Assembly: GCA_034521835.1 (NCBI GenBank)
Contig: JAXHMA010000003.1
Span: forward strand, 62,001-126,000
Reading direction: 5' to 3'
DNA length: 64,000 nt
From: JAMQKA01 sp034521835
Lineage (GTDB): Bacteria; Bacteroidota; Rhodothermia; Balneolales; Balneolaceae
The translations under genes were made by a program, and so were the position numbers. The notes under the pieces are model-generated. The model ran no database searches. It saw only the letters and a list, made by a program, of their open reading frames with translations, and was not told the origin of the DNA. Position 1 is the first letter of the stretch. Every line of letters starts with the position of its first letter. Shown here piece by piece: positions 7,009 through 15,939 of the stretch.

Positions 7009-7845
7009 GTAGTAGCTTCAGAGCAATCGGTAAAAGATCGGCTTAAAAAAATTGCCAGAGAAACTGGAAGAGACTATAACTTTGTAGCTATTCAATATTT
7101 ACAAGAGCGGTTTTTAGCAAGGCTGGGAAAGTCCCAGTATAGGGATAATCTAATACTAAAAGGGGCGCTTCTCCTGGTTGCTTATAATATCCGAGTAGTC
7201 CGCCCGAGTAAAGACATTGATTTTAAAGGAGAGGATACTTCTAATAATCTGGGTCAAATAGAAAAAGTGATTCAGGATATTGTCGATATCAATCTAAAAG
7301 ATGGTGTAGAATTTAGCTCAGATGATATTGATGTCGAGCAAATAACGGAAAATTCTGAGTATGATGGAGTACGAATAAAGCTTTCAGCATCAGTAGCAGG
7401 AGATAGGCATCGGCTACAACTCGATATTGGTTTTGGTGATACAATAGTTGATGGTCCGGTTGATATGGATTATCCAGCTATGTTGGAATTTCCTGCTCCA
7501 AACATAAAGGTTTACTCAATTGAGTCTTCTGTTGCGGAGAAGCTTGAAGCGATTGTTAGCTTGGGAACGTTTGGAAGTCGGATGAAAGACTATTTCGATG
7601 TTTGGTTTTTGATTAACAACCACGATTTGGAAAAGGATAGATTAAAGAAGGCAATTTCTGTCACTTTCTCTAAACGTCAGACCCCGGTACAGGATTTTGA
7701 ATATATATTCAGCGAGGAGTTTAAAATGAATAATGATAAACATCAGCAGTGGCAGGCTTTTCTTAATAGGACTACAATTGATTCGGATAAAAAATTTAGT
7801 GGAGTTGTCGAAGAGATTGAAAGTTTTATCAAGCCACTAATTTGA
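7005..7845 (+). CDS. AbiEii-family nucleotidyltransferase toxin (start disturbed)
   Basis: The protein reads through VKDRLKKIARETGRDYNFV, NLILKGALLLVAYNI and RPSKDIDFKGE to a stop at 7845, about 278 residues. LKG-x-x-L and the SKDID metal-binding motif are the signature of AbiEii/DUF1814 nucleotidyltransferases. A later helix with SSVAEKLEAIVSLG also fits. Relatives stop growth by transferring nucleotides, for example onto tRNA. The likely start is ATG 7005, overlapping the antitoxin stop as ATGA. In the given sequence that ATG is out of frame by one base, and the toxin frame is the antitoxin frame after its TGA stop. A single inserted base near 7008-7014 would explain this. Confidence 0.82.
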
Positions 7846-8203
7846 GCAACAAAACGAGAAATTTTACCAGAAATTGCCAAAAGGCCAAGATTTATAAATG
7901 CCGTACCATTTATCTTATCGAGATATCCTCTTAGAAGCGAAATTTGATTTTAATGCTAAGGGTGGGTATTGAGATACTTCTTTTAGTATCCCTAAAGCTA
8001 AGATTATAACAAAAAACTACTATTTTGTACCTTAAATATGCTTTCGTCTCCAAAATTGAAGATCAATCCGGAGAGTAGCTATATACTGGTCAAGTTAACA
8101 AGGCCCTCTCCATCGTATTATTTACAAATTAATAGCCTATGTAAATCCTAGTTAGGGTCATAAAACATTCTGGATTTAATTCACAAATGAAAGCTGAATA
8201 CTT
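7846..8203. other. Intergenic stretch without recognisable features
   Basis: These 358 AT-rich bases separate the AbiE-type operon from the sensor kinase. I see no open frame, tRNA or clear terminator. It presumably holds the kinase promoter, but no convincing TAnnTTTG motif was found. Confidence 0.6.
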
Positions 8204-9892
8204 TTGGCTAATTTTTGGGATACATATAAATCGAGAATTTATGCAAACTGTACATCTGCAGAGGTAGAGCAGAATTCTATACAGTATAGCAAAAACCAGT
8301 TATTTGCTGCTTTAGCCGTTTATCTGATACCGTTAAGTCTAATTGCGCTTGTTCCCGGTGTATATGTGGCGCTGAAGCATGGGTTGATAGGTTTGTTGGC
8401 GGCCGATTTTATAACAATCGGGATTATACTTGGAGTTATTCTGCTTCCAGGTATTTCTATATTTGTCCGCAAGGTATTATTTAATGCCGCCTTATACTTT
8501 ATTTCTTTGGTTATGCTTCACTATCTCGGTTCTAATGGACCGGGAATGCTCTATCTGTTGACGGTAACTATTTTTGTTGTTCTAACGCTGCATCAATTTT
8601 ATGGGTATGTTGTTCTGGCTTTAAATACTCTTAGCTGCCTTTTCTTTGCTCTGGCAATACAGTATGAGTTTGCCAGCACAATATTGTTAGCAGAATATCA
8701 GGTGGATACCTGGATTGGTGTTTCCTCCAACCTTATTTTCTTGAGCGGAGCGGCGGTATTTTTAATTCCCCACCTGTTTAAAAGTCTTCAATCGTCATTT
8801 GACGAACAAGCTCTTTTAAGAGAAAAGTTAGAAGAATCACTTGATGAGTTAAAGTACAGTGAACAGAAGTTTAAAGCACTGGTGCAGGATGGATCCGATC
8901 TGATTGCCATTTTGGATGAAGAGGCTAATTATAAATATGTGGCTCCAACGGCAGAATCGGTGCTGGGAATTACGGCTGACGAGTTTATAGGGACAAATGC
9001 TCTTGATTATATTCATCCGGATGATCAAGAGCAAATTGGAACGATAATATCAAATATTGCCAGTGAAGAAGAAGTTGAAATTCCCCCCTTCCGGTTTCGG
9101 GATAACAAGGGTAATTGGCGATGGATAGAAACGATTATTACGAATATGATGGAAAATCCAGCGGTAGAAGGTTTTGTGGCTAATTCTCGGGATGTGACAG
9201 AGCAAATTGAGCGGGAGCGGGAACTGAGTATATCCCTAAAGGAAAAAGAAACGCTCTTGGCCGAAATCCATCACCGGGTAAAAAACAACTTGGCCATTGT
9301 CACAAGCATGATGGAGCTACAGGCTATGGATACCGAGCAAAGAGAGCTGCAGGATTCACTTCGAGTAGCACAGCAGCGAATACGGACGATTGCTAGTATT
9401 CATGAACTCCTGTATGGAGCGAAGAGCTTGTCCCACTTAAATTTTGGAGAAAATATAAAACTGTTGATCCGAGATATTGAGGAAGTGTATGACAGTAGTA
9501 AGGAAATTACGGTTACCGTAGATGCAGATCATATTCTAATGAATATTAATCAGGCCATTCCTTGTGCCTTATTGGTTAACGAGGTTGTGACGAATGCCTA
9601 TAAACACGCCTTCAAACATCGGGAGGAGGGCGAAATTGAGGTCAAATTACAAGAGAATAATGAGGAGGTAGTGGTAACTGTTAAAGATAATGGGGTTGGA
9701 TTACCTAATGATTTTATGAAAGAGAATACTTCATCGATTGGGATGACATTGATCAAGCTTTTAAAACAACAATTAGACGGAGAGATTAAGTTTTCAAGTG
9801 CAAACGGAACCCAATTTGTATTTACCTTTAAGAAGATGGATGTGAAAGGAATTGGGAGTAATTTAAAAGAAAACTCATCCAGCATTACTTAA
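8204..9892 (+). CDS. Membrane-bound PAS/HisKA_2 sensor histidine kinase
   Basis: A 562-residue protein. Residues about 32-190 hold five or six hydrophobic segments. A PAS domain follows (about 217-335; YSEQKFKALVQDGSDLIAIL, IHPDDQEQI, RDVTEQIERE). The HisKA_2 dimerisation helix carries the phosphoacceptor in EIHHRVKNNL (H356 likely). The ATP-binding domain shows the N box LLVNEVVTNAYKH and DNGVGLP. HisKA_2 kinases usually phosphorylate separate response regulators. None is adjacent, so this is an orphan kinase and its signal is unknown. The start is a TTG; an ATG at 8187 lies in another frame, so the true start could be slightly different. A hairpin follows the stop. Confidence 0.9.
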   Translation: MANFWDTYKSRIYANCTSAEVEQNSIQYSKNQLFAALAVYLIPLSLIALVPGVYVALKHGLIGLLAADFITIGIILGVILLPGISIFVRKVLFNAALYFISLVMLHYLGSNGPGMLYLLTVTIFVVLTLHQFYGYVVLALNTLSCLFFALAIQYEFASTILLAEYQVDTWIGVSSNLIFLSGAAVFLIPHLFKSLQSSFDEQALLREKLEESLDELKYSEQKFKALVQDGSDLIAILDEEANYKYVAPTAESVLGITADEFIGTNALDYIHPDDQEQIGTIISNIASEEEVEIPPFRFRDNKGNWRWIETIITNMMENPAVEGFVANSRDVTEQIERERELSISLKEKETLLAEIHHRVKNNLAIVTSMMELQAMDTEQRELQDSLRVAQQRIRTIASIHELLYGAKSLSHLNFGENIKLLIRDIEEVYDSSKEITVTVDADHILMNINQAIPCALLVNEVVTNAYKHAFKHREEGEIEVKLQENNEEVVVTVKDNGVGLPNDFMKENTSSIGMTLIKLLKQQLDGEIKFSSANGTQFVFTFKKMDVKGIGSNLKENSSSIT

Positions 9893-9898
9893 AAAATA

Positions 9899-9931
9899 AA
9901 AGCCCTGTAAGGGTAAAACTCACAGGGCTTT
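9899..9931. terminator. Intrinsic terminator hairpin, probably bidirectional
   Basis: AAGCCCTGT (9900-9908) pairs with ACAGGGCTT (9922-9930) around a 13-base loop. On the minus strand the stem is followed by a T-rich run (from the A-rich 9889-9900), which makes it a good terminator for leftward transcripts. For the rightward kinase transcript the T tract is short. Confidence 0.7.
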
Positions 9932-9977
9932 GGGGAACCCAGGCCGGACTCGAACCGGCACGATGGTTTAAACCATC
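9931..9977 (-). pseudogene. 3' half of a tRNA gene, candidate att-site remnant
   Basis: On the minus strand the sequence has a 5-bp stem GATGG/CCATC around TTTAAA, then a complete T arm (stem GCCGG/CCGGC, loop TTCGAGT), then CTGGGTTC and CCA. This is what the variable or anticodon arm, T arm and acceptor 3' strand of a tRNA look like; a class II tRNA (Leu or Ser type) with a long variable arm fits best. The expected 5' half is absent at 9978-10060. Such 3' halves are typically left by integrases that use tRNA genes as attachment sites. tRNA identity is not certain. Confidence 0.55.
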
Positions 9978-10099
9978 AATGAATCCAGACCGATAAGAAT
10001 TTCATCTTTCTCATCAAGTAATATTAGCTCATCGTAAGTAAGTTTTTCCATAAGCTATGAATGGAGTCGAATAATTAAGATTTTCCTTGGGCTTAAGCC

Positions 10100-10178
10100 A
10101 CCTAACTTATATTTATACAGATAAGCATAGTACATAATATAGTATTCTTCAATATAGCTTCTGCCCGTAGGAGGCGTG
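10100..10178. repeat. Dispersed diverged repeat, copy 2
   Basis: CTAACTTATATTTATACAGATAAGCATA followed by an AT-rich segment and CTTCTGCCCGTAGGAGGCGT (only partial runs quoted match) repeats the block order seen at 5125-5205. It lies about 120 bases right of the tRNA fragment. No gene is seen between 9978 and 10483 apart from a 27-codon minus-strand frame (9968-10051), for which there is no supporting evidence. Confidence 0.5.
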
Positions 10179-10483
10179 GGTTTGGCTCACATATAGGACG
10201 GTTCCGTACTCACTCCGAATGGTTCCGTATGTAACGAAGAATATCCCCAAAATCCCTTTCACAATTTGTCTCTATCACAAATAGCACTTTCCTGGTTAAT
10301 CCGTCAATCTTTGTGGCCTTCTCTGCAAGTCACCAGTCCAAATTGTACAATGAGCACTCATTCTGTTACATTTTACTGAGGCAAGCGTGTTGCATGGCTG
10401 TGTAGGATAAATACCAACGGGATCGCATACTATATAAGTATCGGCTGTAATTTTACGGAAAAAAAGGGAGAGGGAGCATCGGT

Positions 10484-11409
10484 ATGAAAAAATCAATGCA
10501 AATCTTGTTTTTCGCGGCACTTCTCATGGCATTCAGCGGGGGCGTTTTCGCGCAATCGATCTCCATAACACAGATCACCCCGTCATCGCCCGCAAATCTA
10601 TCGCATAATGAGGAGATTACCATCCATTTTGATTACGACATCGCTGAACCCGGGGGCGCCCGCATTTTTATACGACCGGTCACCAACGGCAGCCTGTCAC
10701 CCAATTACGCGGCCAGCGGCTCAAGGGTGTACCGGCGCAGCGGCAGCAGTTCGGCCAACTTTACAATTACCTCCGGGAATGTGACGGTCGATCAACTGCG
10801 GGTTCGATTGGTAAGTGCAAACCAGGGAGAACTGGTGTTCGAGTTTTTTGTACCGGTTGATTTTGGCTTTTCCTCACCTGTCACAACATTGCCAGGGGAA
10901 ACGAATAATCAGGTCCCGCTACATGTAATACCTGATTCACTGGGTAATAATACCTTTTCGACTCGTACAGACAGTATTCCGGCGGATGCTGAAATTATAA
11001 AGCGGACCCTGGAACCGGATGGCACCGTAGAAATTTACTACACCGGCGGATATATCCGTGGTCTTCCTCCAGACGGCGGGGAATATCTATATCACCGGCG
11101 GGAGACACCACCTGGACGAAACTTATGCCAATGATAAATGTGCAGGATGCCGATCAACCGGTATCGCCGCTGGGAATTGCAGAATCGGCGGGCAGCGAAT
11201 CGCAGAAAACATTGCTAAAGGAACTGGACAAATGGATGACCCAGCACAGCGATCGCCTGATGGCCTCCATAACCGAGCTGGTAACCGACGAGGAGGCCCT
11301 GCAAAACTACAAGAATTATGAGCAGGAAACCTGTGATTCGATTTACGACAGGATAAATCTACGCTACGCCGTGCTGAAAAAGCTTATGCAGGGCGACGCA
11401 TTTCAATAA
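10484..11409 (+). CDS. Secreted protein of unknown function (one frameshift)
   Basis: The start MKKSMQILFFAALLMAFSGG, with cleavage after VFAQ, is a clear Sec signal peptide. The mature part begins with an Ig-like beta-sandwich (ITQITPSSPANL, EITIHFDYDI, PGGARIFIRPV), followed by a low-complexity linker and EPDGTVEIYYTGGYIRGLPPDGG. Near 11100 a one-base shift joins it to TTWTKLMPMINVQDADQPVSP and a helical C-terminal region ending KKLMQGDAFQ. The intact protein would have about 307 residues. A role outside the cytoplasm is likely; no enzyme motif is seen. The next gene starts 19 bases later in the same direction, so the two are probably co-transcribed. Confidence 0.72.
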
Positions 11410-11427
11410 ATCAACTACTTCTTTGTT

Positions 11428-12005
11428 ATGACACATGTTAAACCGCTTTTTCTATTGCTGGTTGCCTGCCTGCTGATATCCGTCGCGGGCCTGCCCGCCG
11501 TTGCACAGCCCGATGATACCACCAGCCAGCGCCAGGCAATGGACAATATTTTAAATGAGATGGAACAGCAAAATCAGCAATCCGGCGGCATCCCGGATTC
11601 CATCCTCAAGCGACCCACCGCGGCGCAACAGCAGATGCTCAGCGATTCCACCCTGGCCATCTACGAGGATGCCATGTATGCCTACTATGAGTATCGTGTC
11701 TCTGGATTTGAGCATCGTAAAGAGGTGTTCGCCTGGCAGCTATTTTCCACCAAGTTGACATTCTGGTGCGTGCTGTTTTTGGTGTTCTCCGGCATCTGCT
11801 TCTCCGGCATCCAGTTTTACAAATCGCTGAAAGCAGAAACTGCAGAGGGTACCTGCACGGGGGAGGGACTCCTACCGAGTTTGAAGCCTCTGCCAAGGGA
11901 ATCAAAGTGACCTCACCTGTTCTGGGCGTGATTATTTTGGTGATATCGCTGGCCTTCTTTTATCTCTACCTGGTGTACGTTTACCCGATAAAAGAAATTT
12001 TTTGA
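11428..12005 (+). CDS. Membrane protein of unknown function (one frameshift)
   Basis: The start MTHVKPLFLLLVACLLISVAG is a signal peptide with cleavage near AVAQ. A Gln-rich helical region follows (residues about 30-75), then YAYYEYRVSGFEHRKEVFAWQ and a transmembrane helix (LTFWCVLFLVFSGICFSGIQ). After a G-rich run at about 11858-11872 the frame must shift to continue as PTEFEASAKGIKVTSPVLGV and a second transmembrane helix (IILVISLAFFYLYLVYVYP), ending at 12005. The full protein has about 192 residues and probably forms a unit with the secreted protein upstream. I do not recognise the family. Confidence 0.68.
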
Positions 12006-12180
12006 TGAGATCTGCCGCAATTTTCTTCATCTGGGAACATTCGCCCCGGTTTTGTGCTCTGCTGGGTTCAGGAGAGGCGCTACTCCCCACCACATTGCTG
12101 GGACAGAATAAGTCAGGAGTGGCATTGATCGGCTCCGAGTAGTTTAGTAATTTCACGGAATTTGGGAATGGTGGTCGATT

Positions 12181-12494
12181 TCAAGCAGGTAACTGGGTCG
12201 GTGCTACAACCGCAAGGTCTGCCGCAGGAGGGAGTTCCCTTTCCGGTAGGACGCCTTTTTGACCGTCATCCCTCGTTGCAGAAAAAAATCCCACCAGATC
12301 CTTCGCTTCTTCAAAGAGAAGCCTGCGACCGTTGTTCTCGTCCACTTTGTATCTGAAATTGGCGTTCTCTCGAGCGCGCACTGGTCTGGTTTCTCAAGGT
12401 GAGTAGACCTTTAAAGGTCTCCGCCATCCCCCGAAATAGCCTCACATCCGGTCCACAGCAGAATTGATAACATTAGTAGTATCCATTTATTCAT
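12181..12494 (-). pseudogene. Small lipoprotein gene, frameshifted remnant
   Basis: ATG at 12492-12494 follows a good ribosome-binding site (GGGAGAG) and begins a lipoprotein signal peptide, MNKWILLMLSILLWTGC, with the lipobox LWTGC. The frame breaks after GDGGDL. A second frame carries ARENANFRYKVDENNGRRLL and continues to a stop at 12181. At least two indels would be needed to join them into one protein of about 100 residues. Family unknown. Nothing is recognised in 12006-12180. Confidence 0.5.
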
Positions 12495-12740
12495 AATTAT
12501 CTCTCCCGCCAAGAATTGTGTTTTTGGTTTACAGGTGACCCTCTCTTGCGTCTGGGTTAAATCGCCTTTAATACAGAATCAATGATTACCCGATCATCAA
12601 TATTGACTATTTGACCGGCATCTTCAACCAGTAATAGAATTTTCAGCAATTTTATAGTGAATGGTTTAAAGAAAATGATATCGGCGAAAAATACAGCCTA
12701 AAAGGTACAGACTGGTGGTTATATCCTGTAATAGCTCTGG

Positions 12741-13069
12741 TTATTCACGGTCTTGAAACCATGGTGCACGATTGGTAAAAACGACAGCTCTGTTTCCATC
12801 ATGCAACTGACCGGGAAGTACTTCTCGAAAAGTTTGGATGAGTTTGGTCCTGCAATGGAAATAGACTGTATAACAATCTGGATCAGAAGCTTTTCAGCCG
12901 AATCTTACAGTACGCACGGGTTTGGTAATATACTCGGCTCTCCCCATTTGAGATCCTCTGCCACCCTATTGACACTCTTCAGCTCTTCTGTCGTCTGAAT
13001 AATCAGCTTTCGGATGTCAATAACCCGTTCTTTTATTTCTGACGGTTACCGATCAATGACGTCCAGCAT
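12741..13069 (-). pseudogene. DUF1801-family protein remnant
   Basis: Read on the minus strand from ATG 13069, three frames together spell a DUF1801 protein: MLDVIDR, then PSEIKERVIDIRKLIIQ and RVAEDLKWGEPS, then KASDPDCYTVYFHCRTKLIQTF (quoted in part) and GNRAVVF. KWGxPS, SDPxxYxxYFHC and GNRA are the family's conserved blocks. The usual C-terminal helix (LPxxxLxxCIxLAL) is missing and at least three frame changes are needed, so it is probably broken in fact and not only by sequencing. In 12541-12740 only a short plus-strand fragment (GTDWWLYPVIALVIHGLE) looks protein-like. Confidence 0.6.
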
Positions 13070-13250
13070 TTTTTGATTCTGTTCAAACTGCACAGTAGCC
13101 TCCAGTTTACGGTTACGATTTGTGATGAACCCTAATTTTCAACTTGGAAACAATGTCAGCATGTAGGCAATCTGTAAGTTGAACTGCATACTATGAAATA
13201 CGCCCCGCAATTGTTGTGTTACAAGATACCGAATCATTTTGAATGGAGGA

Positions 13251-14073
13251 TTATTGCGCTACGAGGTCCATTACCATTTCGTACAATTCTTCCGCGCGAT
13301 TGGTACTGCCTTGTGCTCCTCGTTGCAGGGCTTCGCGTTTATGCTCAAGGGCATTGGAACTGGCATAGATAAAAAACGGGGTCTTATCACCTGCTTGCCG
13401 GAGCTTCTCCAGCAGTACAAGGCCCTCTTTGCGTCCCTCACTACGCCCCATATCAGTTATAATTGCGGCAAATTTGTGATTACTTAGAATGGAAAGTGCT
13501 TCATTCGGTCCACAAGGCCAGGGTAAATTCCAGCCCCTGTGCTTCAAACGCCTTTCCGTTCGTACACGTTGTTCTCCGGGCGATCATCTACCCACAGGAT
13601 TCTATTTTTCCAATCTTTGGTTTGGATCGTTGACCGACTCGGCTGCGTTTTAGATACCACTTCCACGATATCATTTAGTTGCTGCTGGGCCCGGTCAAAG
13701 CCGGGACAAGACCGTTGCCATCACCGTTGGGCCGCTTGGCTCGACGCCACGGCCGAGTAGAGGCCGACTGCCGACATTTTCATTTTCATCTTCAAAAAAT
13801 TTTCTTCGTTTTTGAAGTCGGAGGGACCGTAAATTTTATCGGGATGCCGTGTGACCAGCCAAAGGAATCCACCAAACACCAGTATCGTGGAACAGCGACG
13901 AGGAAGACAGATAAGCAATACGCCATGATTCGCGCCAGGTTCTCTCCAGGCGTCGGCAAAGTGCGGTGGCAAGAACTCGCGCACCAAAACGGTGAATACG
14001 GCGATCATTCCAAGTGGACTTCCGGTAAAACCGGTCTAGCGGAGTCAGCGAATCCCTTTACATCAGTAGCCAT
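13251..14073 (-). pseudogene. Membrane protein with receiver-like domain (frameshifted)
   Basis: Pieced together on the minus strand, the N-terminal part has a membrane segment (SPLGMIAVFTVLVREFLPP, VFGGFLWLVTRHPDKIYGPSDF). A linker (QLNDIVEVVSKTQPS) leads to a receiver-like domain: RILWVDDRPENN, EALSILSNHKFAAIITDMGR and FFIYASSNALEHKREALQRG, with a stop at 13251. The acidic pair of VDDRPENN and the Asp of TDMGR sit where phospho-acceptor residues of response regulators lie. At least three frameshifts separate the parts (near 13545, 13700 and 14015). The start at 14073 is uncertain. The domain pair is known from uncharacterised bacterial proteins; the function is unknown. It could be one working gene with sequencing errors or a decaying gene. 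Confidence 0.6.
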
Positions 14074-14296
14074 AGGTTTCAGAATTCAAAAGTAGTTTAC
14101 ATAGTGCGTTGGTTAACCTGCTGATTATTAGCACCATAGCCAACCAATATTTGAATTTAGTATAGGGTTGAATCTGAAACAAGCCTTTTTGCAGGTGTCG
14201 ATAAAATCTAATTCCGAGAAGAGTACGAAAAAAGGGTTCCCCCAAACAAGTTGCATCAGCAAAGGTCGATAGGAAAAATCAAATCAAACAGATGTT

Positions 14297-14715
14297 CTAC
14301 TCTCCGTGCAGTGTTACAACGAGCTTGCGCCGCCCGCCGTGGTTACGGTGCTCACAAAGGTAGATTCCCTGCCAGGTTCCAAGGTTAAGCTTGCCGTTGG
14401 TGATGGGGATGGAGATGGAATGCCCCAGCAGTGAACTTTTGATGTGAGAGGTCATATCGTCTGCGCCTTCCAGCGTGTGCTCGTACATGGAGGTATCTTC
14501 CGGAACCATCCGCTTGAAATGTGTTAGGAAGTCGCGGCGCACCGAGGGATCGGCATTTTCATTGATTGTAAGGCTGGCGCTGGTATGCTTGATGAAAGAT
14601 GGGCATTTCCCGTGCTGATCTGCTTGATCTCCGGCACTCGGTTCAGCACCTCATCCGTAATGATGTGGTATCCGCGCGACTTAGCTGAAAGTTGAATCTC
14701 AGTTTGATGCCACAT
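14297..14715 (-). CDS. yjbQ: YjbQ/UPF0047-family protein (one frameshift)
   Basis: The start MWHQTEIQLSAKSRGYHIIT and the C-terminal blocks (GADDMTSHIKSSLLGHSISI, LNLGTWQGIYLCEHRNHGG) are those of the YjbQ/UPF0047 family, small trimeric proteins with weak thiamine-phosphate synthase activity and unknown main role. A one-base shift near 14600 joins TGNAHLS to HTSASLTINENADPSVRRDF. About 138 residues, the usual length. Conserved His and Asp residues (TSHIK, EHRNHG) of the putative metal site are present. The 223 bases between this gene and the preceding remnant show nothing recognisable. Confidence 0.82.
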
Positions 14716-14781
14716 GTCAAATATCTATTGAGGATTAGGTTGTTCAAAAAATCGAAACAGTCTGCTTTCCACCGCCGGTAT

Positions 14782-15565
14782 TCAACCGAAAATTCCTTTG
14801 ATAGACCCCGCGATCGTGACTGATGGTTTGCCCGGTAACGTAAGAGGCGTGGGGAGACAAAATCCAGGCCGCCAGGGAAGCAAACTCCTCGGGTATTGCC
14901 AAAGCGTCCCACAGGATAGCGCTCTTTTCCATCTGCTCCCGTACCTCTTCCAATGAGTCGCCGCTTTCATCACTGCGTTTTTTGATAACACGTTCAATGG
15001 CGGGCGTATCATGAGAACCTGGGGCAAGCACATTAACGGTGACTCCCTTGTCGGCAATTTCCTGGGAAAGTGATTTTGCAAACCCGACAATGGCTGCCCG
15101 GTAGGAGTTGCTCAACACCAGGGCGGGGATTCGGTCTCCTTCATCCGATTTGCTCTCAATAAAAAGAATGCGTCCGTATTCCCGGGCCGTAAAATAGGAT
15201 ATTAGCCGCAGCACCAGCTCAATTTTCCAGCGCATAACCGTCTTGTAGGCTTTATCCCAATCAAAAATGGCGGTCTCCAGCGGGGTGAGGGCCGGCGGTC
15301 CACCCGAATTGATCACGGCACCATGCAACAGGTTATTGCCGATGGCAGTTTCAATTTCATTATGGGTTTGCTCGTCTGTAAGGTCTCCGGCCACGATCGA
15401 TACGGCATCGCCAAATGCCTCTTCAAGTTCACGGAGTTTCTTTTCCCGCCGTGCTACTGCAATAACGGAGGCTCCCTCATCGAGTAACTGTTCTGCCACG
15501 GCACGGCCAAACCCGCTGCTGGCACCGCATACCAAAAAACGCTGGTCGGTTATTTTAAGATCCAT
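14782..15565 (-). CDS. Short-chain dehydrogenase/reductase (one late frameshift)
   Basis: A Rossmann-fold SDR. The nucleotide-binding motif is GASSGFGRAVAEQL, the NNAG-equivalent is NSGGPPALTP, and the catalytic region reads ESKSDEGDRIPALVLSNSYRAAIVGFAKSL. The family with SN-x-x-RAA in place of the plain YxxxK spacing is annotated as 3-oxoacyl-ACP reductase-like. It is about 260 residues long. The start MDLKITDQRFLV (ATG 15565) fits better than one four codons upstream. Near 14815 a shift restores the usual ending, RGSIKGIFG, with a stop at 14782. The other frame extends to 14744 with an unfamiliar tail. Substrate unknown. Confidence 0.85.
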
Positions 15566-15939
15566 AATTAGTATCAATAAAATTTTTAAGGATATACATG
15601 ATCATATTCCACGGTACGTAGATATCTAAAATTGGCTTTTAAAAAGTCACTCTTATTGTCTAGAAATTCAAGCAATCAAAAAAAAAGAACAAAAGGTGGG
15701 TAACTGTTGTATAAGATTAAGGAACAGAAATTCCGCAAGTATTTTAATATTTGTTTGGAAGGGCATAGTGTTAAAAAGTATAAATAAGAAATAATCTGTT
15801 TCACATATTGAACTTTATGTTAATATTGGTTTTTCATGAACTTACGGAATGTTTTGTGCTGGTATTTAATTGGTTAGAATATTAAAATCACTCGTTCTAG
15901 CTTTAATCTTTATTCAAATTAGGAAAAAAGGAGAATTCA
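15566..15939. other. Divergent intergenic region
   Basis: These 374 AT-rich bases lie between the leftward SDR gene and the rightward methyltransferase-like gene, so promoters for both are expected here. I see no gene, no clear TAnnTTTG motif and no strong hairpin. The ribosome-binding site AAAAAAGGAG of the next gene is at its right end. Confidence 0.6.

Noticed and set aside
9931..10060. tmRNA (ssrA) on the minus strand
   Set aside because: The small frame before the T arm does not end in an Ala-Ala type tag and the 5' tRNA-like part is missing, so a tRNA fragment is the simpler reading.
1..10200. Prophage
   Set aside because: No capsid, portal, terminase, tail or lysis genes were recognised in the accessory region, and no phage integrase is visible.
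14063..14245. 60-codon minus-strand frame
   Set aside because: No ribosome-binding site, family match or coding-like composition; it lies between a remnant and yjbQ.
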